DNA of 9,379 nucleotides from Flavobacteriales bacterium (GCA_002402165.1 NVVI01000036.1:10278-19656), one strand, 5' to 3'. Counted from the stretch's first letter, positions 1 through 7,154 are shown. Notes: generated from the sequence alone by a model not told the origin. A program made the numbers and translations.

Positions 1-1031
1 GGGTTAATTTGCATATTAGCTGTTGCATCTTGCATATAATTAGCAGTATAATGGTGTGAATGAAAAACTGCTTCTTTATCCTTTATCATAACTGCTCCCA
101 TTCCATAAGGTAAAAATAGTCCTTTATGAGGATCGATTACTAAAGAATCTGCCATTTCAATACCTTTAAACAAATACTTTTTACTTTCACTTAAAATGAA
201 AAACCCCCCATAAGCACCATCGATATGATACCACAGGTTGTGTTCTTTAGCAATGATTCCAATAGCTTCTAAAGGATCAACTGCTCCTGTATCTGTTGTT
301 CCTGCTGAGGCAATAACCATAAATGGATTTAGTCCATTATCAATATCAATTTGAATTATTTCTTTTAATTTTTCAGCATTAATTTTAGAAAGCTCATCTA
401 ATTCTAATAAACGAATTTGAACATCTTCCATACCTGTAATTCGTATGGCTTTATGAATGCAGTGATGGACATGAGAACTAATATAAATAACACTATTTGT
501 TACTCTTTCATTTTTTATTTTATGTTTGTCACGAGCTGAAGTTAACGCAATTAAATTAGCAATAGAACCGCCAGAGGTTAAATTACCAATCGCATCTTTT
601 GGGAAACCAAACATCTCTTTCATCCAATCTAACAGCTCATTTTCCATGGTAACTGCTCCTGGAGAACCATAATACATTCCAGCATATTCATTAGTAAAGC
701 TTGCTAAAAAATCGCCTAAAGCAGAAGTGTAAATTCCGCCACCAGGTATATAACCAATATGTCCGCCAGAGGCAGGTTTAATTCCATATTCAAGAACTTC
801 TTCAGTAAATATATTTAGCAATTCTTTTAACTCCTTTTTTTCTGAACTAAGTCTAAGTTTACTTGCATCAGGATTACCCTTAACATAAGATTTTTGATCT
901 TCTAGAGTGTCAATGAAATTATTCGCATAGTTTTGAATCTGCTGAATCAAATCATCTCTTTGATCTATGGTTGGTTCCAACTCTTGAGAGATTTTTTCTA
1001 GGGCGATTATTTTATCAATTAAGCTATCCAT
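1..1031 (-). CDS. PLP-dependent group II (aromatic-type) amino-acid decarboxylase, 3' end beyond window
   Basis: The frame starts at the ATG on the complement of 1029-1031 and stays open to the left edge, giving 343 complete codons. Family members usually have about 450-500 residues, so the C-terminal small domain lies outside the window. It is recognisable as the PF00282 family (DOPA/tryptophan/tyrosine/glutamate decarboxylases). The PLP lysine is K303 in the block VIDPHKG. D271 in HIDGAYGG would contact the pyridine nitrogen, and H189 in the YISSHVHH block aligns with the ring-stacking histidine. LTSGGSIANL (151-160) matches the phosphate-binding TSGGS motif. The likely reaction is decarboxylation of an amino acid to an amine in the cytoplasm. 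The substrate cannot be read from these motifs. It is transcribed divergently from tryptophan 2,3-dioxygenase, which makes an aromatic substrate attractive but unproven. A perfect TAnnTTTG element sits 16 nt upstream of the ATG. Confidence 0.93.
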   Translation of the reverse strand, partial: MDSLIDKIIALEKISQELEPTIDQRDDLIQQIQNYANNFIDTLEDQKSYVKGNPDASKLRLSSEKKELKELLNIFTEEVLEYGIKPASGGHIGYIPGGGIYTSALGDFLASFTNEYAGMYYGSPGAVTMENELLDWMKEMFGFPKDAIGNLTSGGSIANLIALTSARDKHKIKNERVTNSVIYISSHVHHCIHKAIRITGMEDVQIRLLELDELSKINAEKLKEIIQIDIDNGLNPFMVIASAGTTDTGAVDPLEAIGIIAKEHNLWYHIDGAYGGFFILSESKKYLFKGIEMADSLVIDPHKGLFLPYGMGAVMIKDKEAVFHSHHYTANYMQDATANMQIN

Positions 1032-1047
1032 TTTTAAAATTGGAATC

Positions 1048-1055
1048 CAAATATA
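1048..1055 (-). promoter_or_regulatory. Bacteroidota -7 promoter element for the decarboxylase gene
   Basis: On the minus strand this reads TATATTTG, a perfect match to the Bacteroidota primary-sigma -7 consensus TAnnTTTG. It ends 16 nt before the decarboxylase ATG, so the 5' leader would be only about 10 nt. I see no TTG at the usual 17-23 nt upstream; the nearest is 32 nt away. The call therefore rests on the -7 element alone. For the divergent dioxygenase, the best plus-strand candidate is a 7-of-8 match (TATGTTTA) around 1161-1168. Confidence 0.5.
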
Positions 1056-1192
1056 CTTGATTGTATGTAATAAATACTGACGAACATCAATTACTTTAAT
1101 AAGTAGAAAAGAGATGATAAAAATTATAGTTATTAATAAACTCTTTTCAAGTAAGTTGACTATGTTTACACTTTAAAAGAAGAACACTAGGA

Positions 1193-2134
1193 ATGGATAT
1201 TTACGATCAATTAAAAGAAAAGTTCGAAGCTGAAGGACAAGATATTAATGTACATTTAAATGGATTATTACACTCCAAACAAATGACTTATTGGGACTAT
1301 ATTCAGACAGATGCTTTATTAAATTTACAGATACAAAGAACAACTCAGAAAGATGAAATGGTGTTTATTATGTATCACCAAATTAACGAATTGTTATTTA
1401 AAATGATTTTGTGGGAAATTGAACAAATTGCTGACAAAGAAAAAGTCTCTCCAACTTTTTTTTCTGAACGATTAGGAAGAGTTAGTCGTTATTTTGACAT
1501 GCTTTCTTCTTCTTTTGAAATTATGGGGGACGGTATGGAAATTGAGCAATACATGAAATTTAGAGATACTTTAGCTCCAGCTAGCGGATTCCAAAGTGCT
1601 CAGTATAGGATGATAGAATTTGCCTCTACCGAATTAATTAACTTAATTGACAATCGTTTTAGAGTAAGCATAGATAGAGATACTCCATTTAGTCATGCCT
1701 ATGAACATTTATATTGGCAAGCCGCTGGTAAGAATTATGAAACAGGTGAAAAATCTGCTCTGCTTTTAAATTTTGAAAAAAGATACATGGATGATTTTAT
1801 TGTATTTATGCAAAAATACAATACACTAAATCTATGGACTAAATTTAAATCTTTACCAAAAACTACTCAAAAAGACATTGGTTTAATAAATGCTATGCGA
1901 CATTATGACCATACAGTAAACGTATTGTGGGTAATGGCACATTTAAATGCCGCTGCCAAATACCTAAACAGTGGCAAGGAAACTGCTGAAGCAACTGGTG
2001 GTTCTGAATGGCAAAAATACATGCATCCTAAATACCAAAAACGAATTTTCTTTCCTGACCTTTGGAGTGAAGATGAATTAAAAAATTGGGGAGTAACTAA
2101 TTTAGAAGGACATGAAATAGTTGAGAAAAACTAA
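1193..2134 (+). CDS. kynA: Tryptophan 2,3-dioxygenase
   Basis: This 313-residue protein is a complete heme-dependent tryptophan 2,3-dioxygenase (EC 1.13.11.11), which opens the indole ring of L-tryptophan to N-formylkynurenine in the cytoplasm; the family is tetrameric. F58 and H62 in FIMYHQINELLFKM correspond to the conserved substrate-pocket Phe and His. Y120 and R124, just before the SGFQS block (131-135), correspond to the Tyr/Arg pair that holds the substrate carboxylate. H250 in WVMAH is the probable proximal heme ligand, four residues after a conserved Trp. ATGGS (267-271) and RIFFPDLW (284-291) match the C-terminal family signatures. Length and end points are normal for the bacterial family. 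No strong Shine-Dalgarno precedes the ATG. No kynureninase or kynurenine formamidase is in view, so the fate of the product is unknown here. The gene ends 7 bp from the convergent propeller gene. Confidence 0.96.
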   Translation: MDIYDQLKEKFEAEGQDINVHLNGLLHSKQMTYWDYIQTDALLNLQIQRTTQKDEMVFIMYHQINELLFKMILWEIEQIADKEKVSPTFFSERLGRVSRYFDMLSSSFEIMGDGMEIEQYMKFRDTLAPASGFQSAQYRMIEFASTELINLIDNRFRVSIDRDTPFSHAYEHLYWQAAGKNYETGEKSALLLNFEKRYMDDFIVFMQKYNTLNLWTKFKSLPKTTQKDIGLINAMRHYDHTVNVLWVMAHLNAAAKYLNSGKETAEATGGSEWQKYMHPKYQKRIFFPDLWSEDELKNWGVTNLEGHEIVEKN

Positions 2135-2141
2135 CAAAAGG

Positions 2142-3653
2142 CTAATTAATAACCAACTTACCCGAATAACTATTTTTTTCATTTATCAGTTGATAAAAGT
2201 AGATGCCTTTTGGATAATAACTAACATCTAGTTGAGTGCTATAGCTATTTACCATTTTAACAAATATCTCTTTACCTGTAATATCAAATAAACGTAGTTC
2301 AGCATTAATTTGATTGAGGTTATATGGTAACTCAAAATTTATAAAAGTATTAGAAGGGTTAGGGTAAACCTTAAGCCCTATTATGCTGAGCGAAGTCGAA
2401 GCATCATCAATACCAACAGTACAATTAATGGTATCGCAACCCATGCTATCTAATTTTAGCACCCAAAGTCGTTGCTCACCAATGGATAAGTTGGTTAAGT
2501 TTCCAGTCAGAATTATGCCTTTATCAATCGTTTCATGTACATCGTACATGTAATTTGAATTATTTCCTTGATATTTATTAAAACTTCTTTCCCATAATTT
2601 TATACCATTGCTATTATATTTTGTCAATAAAACCTCTGGATTATTCACTACAGGAATTATATAGCCTATAATTAAAATGTCTCCGTTATTTAAGATTATA
2701 GAATTACTTACGAAACCTTCATGATAATTTAGCTGGTCAATACCAGAAGTATCAGCCCATATTACATTCCCATTTTGCCCATCTATCTTTGCTAAATAGG
2801 TTTGTGAGTTTAATCCATTACCTAAATCTAAACCTATTCCTCCAGTTAAGAGATAATTATTGGAGCTATATTTTGTAATATAAGCCTCTGAATTATCAAA
2901 ATTTAAACCTCCATAAGTTGCAACCCAGGCTGTATTCCCTAGACTATCTGTTCTTAATACAAACATGTCATTTAGATTAGTAGGTGAACTATAATTGACT
3001 GAACCTGATATAATATATCCTCCGTCATCGGTTGTGTCAACACTGCTAGATCCATCAGAAATACCAGATGGAATAAAATAAATTTTCTTCCATTCTTCAT
3101 TTCCTAAATCATCTACTTTAAGTAAAAAGGAGTTAGCTGTCCCTGCCCCCCACCCTGATGTCCATCCAGTTATGATGTATCCGCTTCTTGCCTTCTGAAC
3201 ATCTAGTGCAACTGTTTGTTTTGTAGTGTCTCCATAATATCTTTCCCATATCATATTTCCTGCTGTATCAATTTTATAGAGCATAGCCAATGATGTGTCT
3301 GGAGATATAGGAGCTACAGAATCTGTATATAAAACACCTGAAAAAATAATGTTGCTATCGCCTTCATTAATGTATTTTCCTCCATTATTTGTTCTTGCTA
3401 AATTGGGAACCCCATACATTTTTGTCCAAATGGTATCGCCAAGCTCATCCAAACGAATAAACATTAAATATCTTGAGTCAATAATAGGTGCAGCCCCTAC
3501 AGCTAAATATCCACTTGTATCTGGAAATTCATAGATAAAACCTCCTATAGTGTTAGTGCTGGAATCATTCCCAAAATCTACATCAAAGTAAGTTTGTCCT
3601 TTTACAGAAATAAAAGAAAAAGTAACCAATAATACTAATACTAGGTTCTTCAT
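2142..3653 (-). CDS. Secreted predicted beta-propeller protein with T9SS type A sorting domain (copy B)
   Basis: This 503-residue exported protein has a signal peptide (residues 1-19, hydrophobic core LVLVLLVTFSFIS, likely cleaved just before QTYF). It then has about seven repeats with a GYIIxG strand followed by FLLKVDxLGNxxW. A short linker (about 412-427) joins this to a T9SS type A sorting domain (about 428-503: VYPNP, ITGKE, PKGIYFYQL and terminal SGKLVIN). Seven repeats suggest a seven-bladed beta-propeller exported and anchored or released by the type IX system. No catalytic residues are recognisable, so its ligand or role is unknown. It is a diverged tandem duplicate of the gene at 3925-5430. 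The sorting domain is about 87% identical by eye and the propeller visibly less so. C406 and C411 in GCDTINC may pair in the last blade. Unlike copy A, its linker is encoded partly by a dispersed-repeat-like 20-mer. It starts 24 bp after the stop of a gene remnant, so it is probably still read with the upstream cluster. Confidence 0.9.
   Translation of the reverse strand: MKNLVLVLLVTFSFISVKGQTYFDVDFGNDSSTNTIGGFIYEFPDTSGYLAVGAAPIIDSRYLMFIRLDELGDTIWTKMYGVPNLARTNNGGKYINEGDSNIIFSGVLYTDSVAPISPDTSLAMLYKIDTAGNMIWERYYGDTTKQTVALDVQKARSGYIITGWTSGWGAGTANSFLLKVDDLGNEEWKKIYFIPSGISDGSSSVDTTDDGGYIISGSVNYSSPTNLNDMFVLRTDSLGNTAWVATYGGLNFDNSEAYITKYSSNNYLLTGGIGLDLGNGLNSQTYLAKIDGQNGNVIWADTSGIDQLNYHEGFVSNSIILNNGDILIIGYIIPVVNNPEVLLTKYNSNGIKLWERSFNKYQGNNSNYMYDVHETIDKGIILTGNLTNLSIGEQRLWVLKLDSMGCDTINCTVGIDDASTSLSIIGLKVYPNPSNTFINFELPYNLNQINAELRLFDITGKEIFVKMVNSYSTQLDVSYYPKGIYFYQLINEKNSYSGKLVIN
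2384..2403. repeat. Dispersed-repeat-like 20-mer inside the copy B linker
   Basis: The plus strand reads TGCTGAGCGAAGTCGAAGCA. It is an imperfect palindrome: TGCT pairs with AGCA, followed by tandem G-A mismatches and a G-C pair. It resembles a short palindromic sequence that I recall as scattered in many Bacteroidota genomes, usually between genes; I cannot count copies here. It lies within the coding region of the second propeller, encoding roughly ASTSLSI in the linker before the sorting domain. Copy A has an unrelated acidic linker (EDEISEENE) at this point. Confidence 0.55.
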
Positions 3654-3677
3654 TACCCTAAATAAACGAAATTTATT

Positions 3678-3794
3678 TTATTTAGTTCGTTCCATTTTTT
3701 TAACGGCAATAAACTCTCCATTCACCCATAGGGTGTAAAAATAAATTCCTGGAGCCAATTTGTTACCATCAATTTCTATTTTATTTTCTTTTTC
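3678..3794 (-). pseudogene. 3' remnant of the small T9SS protein gene
   Basis: This stretch encodes 38 residues matching residues 133-170 of the 170-residue protein at 5455-5967, from EKENKIEIDGN to VKKMERTK and the stop, with one substitution visible by eye (E to K after GN). The upstream 126-plus codons, including the signal peptide and the first half of the sorting domain, are absent. Left of the breakpoint at 3794/3795 the sequence is unrelated. An open frame continues to 3872 but needs a GTG start, adds 26 residues of no recognisable character and has no signal peptide. It is therefore best read as a decapitated gene left by the tandem duplication. The 24-bp gap from its stop to the next ATG is identical to that in the parent copy. 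Confidence 0.88.
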
Positions 3795-3924
3795 TGATAC
3801 AGAAAGTGAAGTGATTACCTCTATCCTTTTACAGTAAAGGATTTCAATAAATTTATTATTCTCAAGTAACACTGGAGTAACATAAACTCAGTAGTTATTG
3901 GCAACTAAAAGAAGCTGTTGATAA

Positions 3925-5430
3925 TTAATTAATAACCAACTTACCCGAATAACTATTTTTTTCATTTATCAGTTGATAAAAGTAGATGCCTTTTGGGTAA
4001 GAGCTTACATCTATTTGAGTGACATGGCTATTTATCTTTTTAACAAATACCTCTTTGCCTGTAATATTAAATAAACGCAGTTCAGCGTTAATTTGATTGA
4101 GGTTAAATGGTAACTCAAAACTTATAAAAGTATTAGAAGGGTTAGGGTAAACTAACAGTTCGTTTTCTTCAGAAATTTCATCTTCAATACCAACCGTACA
4201 ATTAATAGTATCGCAACCCATGCTATCTAATTTCAACACCCATAAAGGTTGTACAGGAACACTTATATTAAGGAAATCGCCACAAATAATGAAGCCTTTA
4301 TCATACGTTTCGTGGATGTCCCAAAAATAATTATTGTTATTTGCTCCATATTTATTATAAACCCTATCCCATTGTTTAACACCAGCACTACTATACTTAC
4401 ATAATAAAGCCGACACTCCAGCACCGCCCAAAGTCCGATCTACAGCTCCTATTAAAACAATGTCTCCTGAATTAAGAATAATTGGTGTACTGTCAAATCC
4501 TTCATCATAACCACTTTGGTCAGTTCCTGAGGTGTCTGACCAAATTATATTTCCATTTTGCCCATCAATTTTTGCTAAGTAGGTTTGTGAATTCAATCCA
4601 TTTCCATAATCTATAGAAATCCCTCCAGCTAACAAATAATCATTTAATCCACTTTTCTTAACATAAGCCCTACCCCAATCACCATAAGGACTACCATAAG
4701 TAGTAATCCATTGCATAGCCCCCAAACTATCTGCTCTCAACACAAATATATCACTTTGGTTACCTGTAGAATTATAAGTAACTGAACCTGAAATAATATA
4801 TCCATTATCGTTAGTGGTATCTACACTACTGGATATATCATAAATACCTGATGGAATACTATAAACCTTTTTCCATTCTTCATTTCCTAAACTATCCACT
4901 TTAAGTAAAAAAGAATTGGCTATATTATTTGCACCCCATCCTGTAGTGTAACCAGTAATAATATAGCCACCATCTTTTGTTTGTTGAATATCAAAGGAAT
5001 TTGTTTCCTTGCTAGGGTCACCAAAAATATAATCCCATAATACATTACCAGAATCATCAATTTTAAATAAATTAATTTGGGCACTATCAGATGATTCAGG
5101 AGAGTATGTCCCAACGAATACAAAGTTAGTGTCTCCTAAATTAATATAATTACCTAAGGAGGCAATTTGCCCAAGAGGTCTATTCCGATAATGTTTCGTC
5201 CAAACAGTGTCTCCTAAAATATTTAAACGATGAAATCGAATATAGCCAATATAACCAGGCATTGGAAAGAACCCAACCACTAAGTAACCTGATGTATCGG
5301 GGAATTCATGAACAAAAGCTCCATTATCCCACATACTACTATCGTTAGTAAACTCATTATTAAAATAAGTCTGCCCTTTTATAGAAAGAATAGAGAAGAT
5401 GAAAAATAATAATAGTATAAGTCTTTTCAT
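3925..5430 (-). CDS. Secreted predicted beta-propeller protein with T9SS type A sorting domain (copy A)
   Basis: This 501-residue exported protein has a signal peptide (residues 1-19, core LILLLFFIFSILS). Seven successive repeats can be read, starting near residues 47, 101, 153, 207, 262, 321 and 376. Each has a strand such as GYIITG or DYLLAG and then a second such as FLLKVDSLGNEEW or FVLRADSLG. This pattern predicts a seven-bladed propeller. The last blade ends in GCDTINC, where C406 and C411 may form a disulfide. An acidic linker (about 412-426) precedes the T9SS type A sorting domain (427-501: VYPNPSNTF, FNITGKEVFV, YPKGIYFYQL, SGKLVIN). No enzyme motif is visible and the ligand is unknown. 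It starts 24 bp after the small T9SS gene and is probably cotranscribed with it. It looks like the parental member of the duplicated pair because its upstream partner gene is intact. Confidence 0.92.
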   Translation of the reverse strand: MKRLILLLFFIFSILSIKGQTYFNNEFTNDSSMWDNGAFVHEFPDTSGYLVVGFFPMPGYIGYIRFHRLNILGDTVWTKHYRNRPLGQIASLGNYINLGDTNFVFVGTYSPESSDSAQINLFKIDDSGNVLWDYIFGDPSKETNSFDIQQTKDGGYIITGYTTGWGANNIANSFLLKVDSLGNEEWKKVYSIPSGIYDISSSVDTTNDNGYIISGSVTYNSTGNQSDIFVLRADSLGAMQWITTYGSPYGDWGRAYVKKSGLNDYLLAGGISIDYGNGLNSQTYLAKIDGQNGNIIWSDTSGTDQSGYDEGFDSTPIILNSGDIVLIGAVDRTLGGAGVSALLCKYSSAGVKQWDRVYNKYGANNNNYFWDIHETYDKGFIICGDFLNISVPVQPLWVLKLDSMGCDTINCTVGIEDEISEENELLVYPNPSNTFISFELPFNLNQINAELRLFNITGKEVFVKKINSHVTQIDVSSYPKGIYFYQLINEKNSYSGKLVIN

Positions 5431-5571
5431 TACCCTAAATAAACGAAATTTATTTTATTTAGTTCGCTCCATTTTTTTAACGGCAATAAACTCTCCATTC
5501 ACCCATAGGGTATAGAAATAGATTCCTGGAGCCAATTCGTTGCCATCAATTTCTATTTTATTTTCTTTTTC
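3926..5571 (-). repeat. Tandem duplication unit, copy A
   Basis: Partner of 2143-3794. It spans the whole propeller gene, the 24-bp intergenic gap and the last 117 nt of the small T9SS gene. From 5428 to 5571 only about six differences separate it from 3651-3794, and 3926-3996 is identical to 2143-2213. The middle of the propeller gene is much more diverged. Confidence 0.9.
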
Positions 5572-5967
5572 GTGCAGTTCTATTCGTCTAATTTGTTTTC
5601 CTGTAATACTATTTACTACAATTTCTCCTGTACTTCCTTCTGGCAATGTTGCTTCTATAATGGTTGAGTTGTTAAAAGGGTTAGGGTAATTATTCAATTT
5701 ATAGATAGCGGATATATCGGTCGGTTTAGGTAAATTAGGGTCAGTCGTTCTAGCTCCACTTGCAGGAATAATAGGCTCTGCATATCTATTAATCTGTTCA
5801 TTTTTAAATATTTTTAATGCATTTTCAGCATTGGTAGAAATAGCACCGCTATCTGAAGAATAGGTTCCTAATATTGGGGCTGGATCATTGTACCATGGAG
5901 GATTAAATTGTGAAAATGTGCTGCTAATAAATAATAAATTAAAAATAAGGACGTAGATTAACTTCAT
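5455..5967 (-). CDS. Small exported protein with T9SS type A sorting domain
   Basis: This is a 170-residue protein. It has a signal peptide (MKLIYVLIFNLLFISSTFSQ, cleavage near residues 19-20), a short Pro/Asn-rich region of about 65 residues with no recognisable domain (21-86), and a T9SS type A sorting domain (about 90-170: LNNYPNPFNNSTII, NSITGKQIRRIEL, LAPGIYFYTL, ending KKMERTK). Sorting-domain proteins are carried across the outer membrane and are usually anchored to the surface or released. With so little mature sequence it could be a small surface peptide or structural partner rather than an enzyme. It starts 11 bp after the SGNH-like gene stop and lies 24 bp before propeller copy A, so a common transcript is likely. 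The last 38 codons were duplicated to 3678-3794. The ATG is well supported by the signal peptide. Confidence 0.88.
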   Translation of the reverse strand: MKLIYVLIFNLLFISSTFSQFNPPWYNDPAPILGTYSSDSGAISTNAENALKIFKNEQINRYAEPIIPASGARTTDPNLPKPTDISAIYKLNNYPNPFNNSTIIEATLPEGSTGEIVVNSITGKQIRRIELHEKENKIEIDGNELAPGIYFYTLWVNGEFIAVKKMERTK

Positions 5968-5978
5968 AATCGTTGGTA

Positions 5979-7154
5979 TTATTTGATAATTACAAGTTTA
6001 GTTGAAAATAAAATTTCGGAATTTGTAGTGATTGTTATGTTATAAATTCCTTCACTCAATTTTAAATGATAAGTTGAATTGGATTCAATTTGATTCATTT
6101 CTTTTACCAGTTTTCCAAAAACATCAAAAATTTGAATTGTGGCATCTGATTGACTCGAAAAATCTGGTGTATTGAAATCCCCTGTTGTTGGATTCGGGTA
6201 AGTGTTCCAATCATTTTTAGATTTTACATTTTCCTCAACTTCAGTAATAAGAAAACAATTTCTTGGGTCGTTACTTACAGTATTCCAAGCTATTTGTTGC
6301 ATAATTAATGCTTGAGCATTAGTTGGAGCGGTTCCGGCAACTACTGTTAGCCCCAATAATTCATTGGTTAAACCTATTGGCGATTGTTGAAATATGCTTG
6401 AAAAATGAACACATGCAGTTAAATAAGCTGTTATATCTGTGTTATGAATCTTCCATGTCAAACCATCTGTCGGTTCAAAAATATCGATGAAATTCGAAAT
6501 ACCTGGAAAACTACCAGCGAATATGCTATCTGCTAATGCTTGGGTTGCAGCAGCAACAGGAATAATACAAATAGGTGCCCCACCAGGATTCAAATTCATT
6601 ACAGAATCTGCTACTTGCTCCCATAATAAACGATTAGTAGTATTTAAATTTGCCCAATTATTATATGCAGCAGTTGGGGTTCCTATGGTAAAATCACACT
6701 CATTGTGAAATTCCATCATGTAAATAGTTGTATTTGGATTCGCTGTTACTGCAAGATCATGGTAATTATCTAATGCAGTATAAGGAGTTAAATTACATCC
6801 CCATGCAGAAGCGTTAGGGTCTAATGCTTCTGTAATAGGTATTAACTCTGTAGTAATCAATATATCGTATTGACCCGATCCATTACCACCCGGAATATCA
6901 ACCCATGAATCACCTGTTGAAGTGGTCAAATGATTTTCCCATTGTTGGGATAAACAAGAACCACCTATAATTTGATCTCCATAATCATAAGTATTAATTC
7001 CAGCATCTATGGCTAAACCTTCTACCATCGCACCAACCAAGTTAAATTGAGAAAAACCAAAACCACTATGACCTACATAGTAAGTATTATATTGACTGTA
7101 AGAATTGGCAATAATGATTACCATTAAACTAAATAAAAGTGTGATTTTTTTCAT
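5979..7154 (-). CDS. Putative secreted SGNH-like hydrolase with T9SS type A sorting domain
   Basis: I place the start at the ATG on the complement of 7152-7154 (391 residues). An upstream TTG at 7178 would add eight polar residues ahead of a good signal peptide. Residues 1-20 are the signal (MKKITLLFSLMVIIIANSYS). YYVGHSGFGFSQFN (26-38) resembles the first SGNH/GDSL block, with S30 as candidate nucleophile. KIHNTDITAYLTACVHFS (235-252) followed by SPIGL resembles the last block, with H237 as candidate catalytic base. An oxyanion GxN block is not obvious. The T9SS domain occupies about 316-391 (NTYPNPTTGDF, IQIFDVFGKLV, LSEGIYNITI, terminal KLVIIK). If the assignment is right, it would be a cell-surface or secreted esterase or carbohydrate deacetylase; the substrate is unknown. 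It is the first gene of the exported-protein cluster and is divergent from an AraC-type regulator. An enzymatically inactive SGNH-fold protein remains possible. Confidence 0.75.
   Translation of the reverse strand: MKKITLLFSLMVIIIANSYSQYNTYYVGHSGFGFSQFNLVGAMVEGLAIDAGINTYDYGDQIIGGSCLSQQWENHLTTSTGDSWVDIPGGNGSGQYDILITTELIPITEALDPNASAWGCNLTPYTALDNYHDLAVTANPNTTIYMMEFHNECDFTIGTPTAAYNNWANLNTTNRLLWEQVADSVMNLNPGGAPICIIPVAAATQALADSIFAGSFPGISNFIDIFEPTDGLTWKIHNTDITAYLTACVHFSSIFQQSPIGLTNELLGLTVVAGTAPTNAQALIMQQIAWNTVSNDPRNCFLITEVEENVKSKNDWNTYPNPTTGDFNTPDFSSQSDATIQIFDVFGKLVKEMNQIESNSTYHLKLSEGIYNITITTNSEILFSTKLVIIK

Larger units (their letters stand above)
2143..3794 (-). repeat. Tandem duplication unit, copy B
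   Basis: This stretch aligns along its length with 3926-5571: the propeller gene plus the last 117 nt of the preceding small T9SS gene. Offsets are 1783 at the left end and 1777 at the right. The difference equals the 6-nt length difference between the two propeller genes. The left boundary is sharp: 71 nt are identical from 2143 to 2213, and similarity stops immediately to the left. The right boundary is at 3794/3795, inside the small gene. Confidence 0.9.

Noticed and set aside
3295..3534. Open frame of 79 codons on the plus strand
   Set aside because: It lies antisense within propeller copy B, has no family resemblance and no start context. It is a shadow of the coding strand.
3678..3872. 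A 64-residue protein gene
   Set aside because: It would need a GTG start, lacks a signal peptide and half the sorting domain, and only its last 38 codons match the intact small gene. It is treated as a remnant.
4920..5123. Open frame of 67 codons on the minus strand
   Set aside because: It lies in another frame inside propeller copy A, whose own frame has clear repeats and domains.
2142..5430. CRISPR-like or short tandem repeat array
   Set aside because: The repeated segments are two long diverged gene copies about 1.78 kb apart, not short regularly spaced repeats.
6487..6708. Open frame of 73 codons on the plus strand
   Set aside because: It is antisense within the SGNH-like gene and shows no recognisable protein features.
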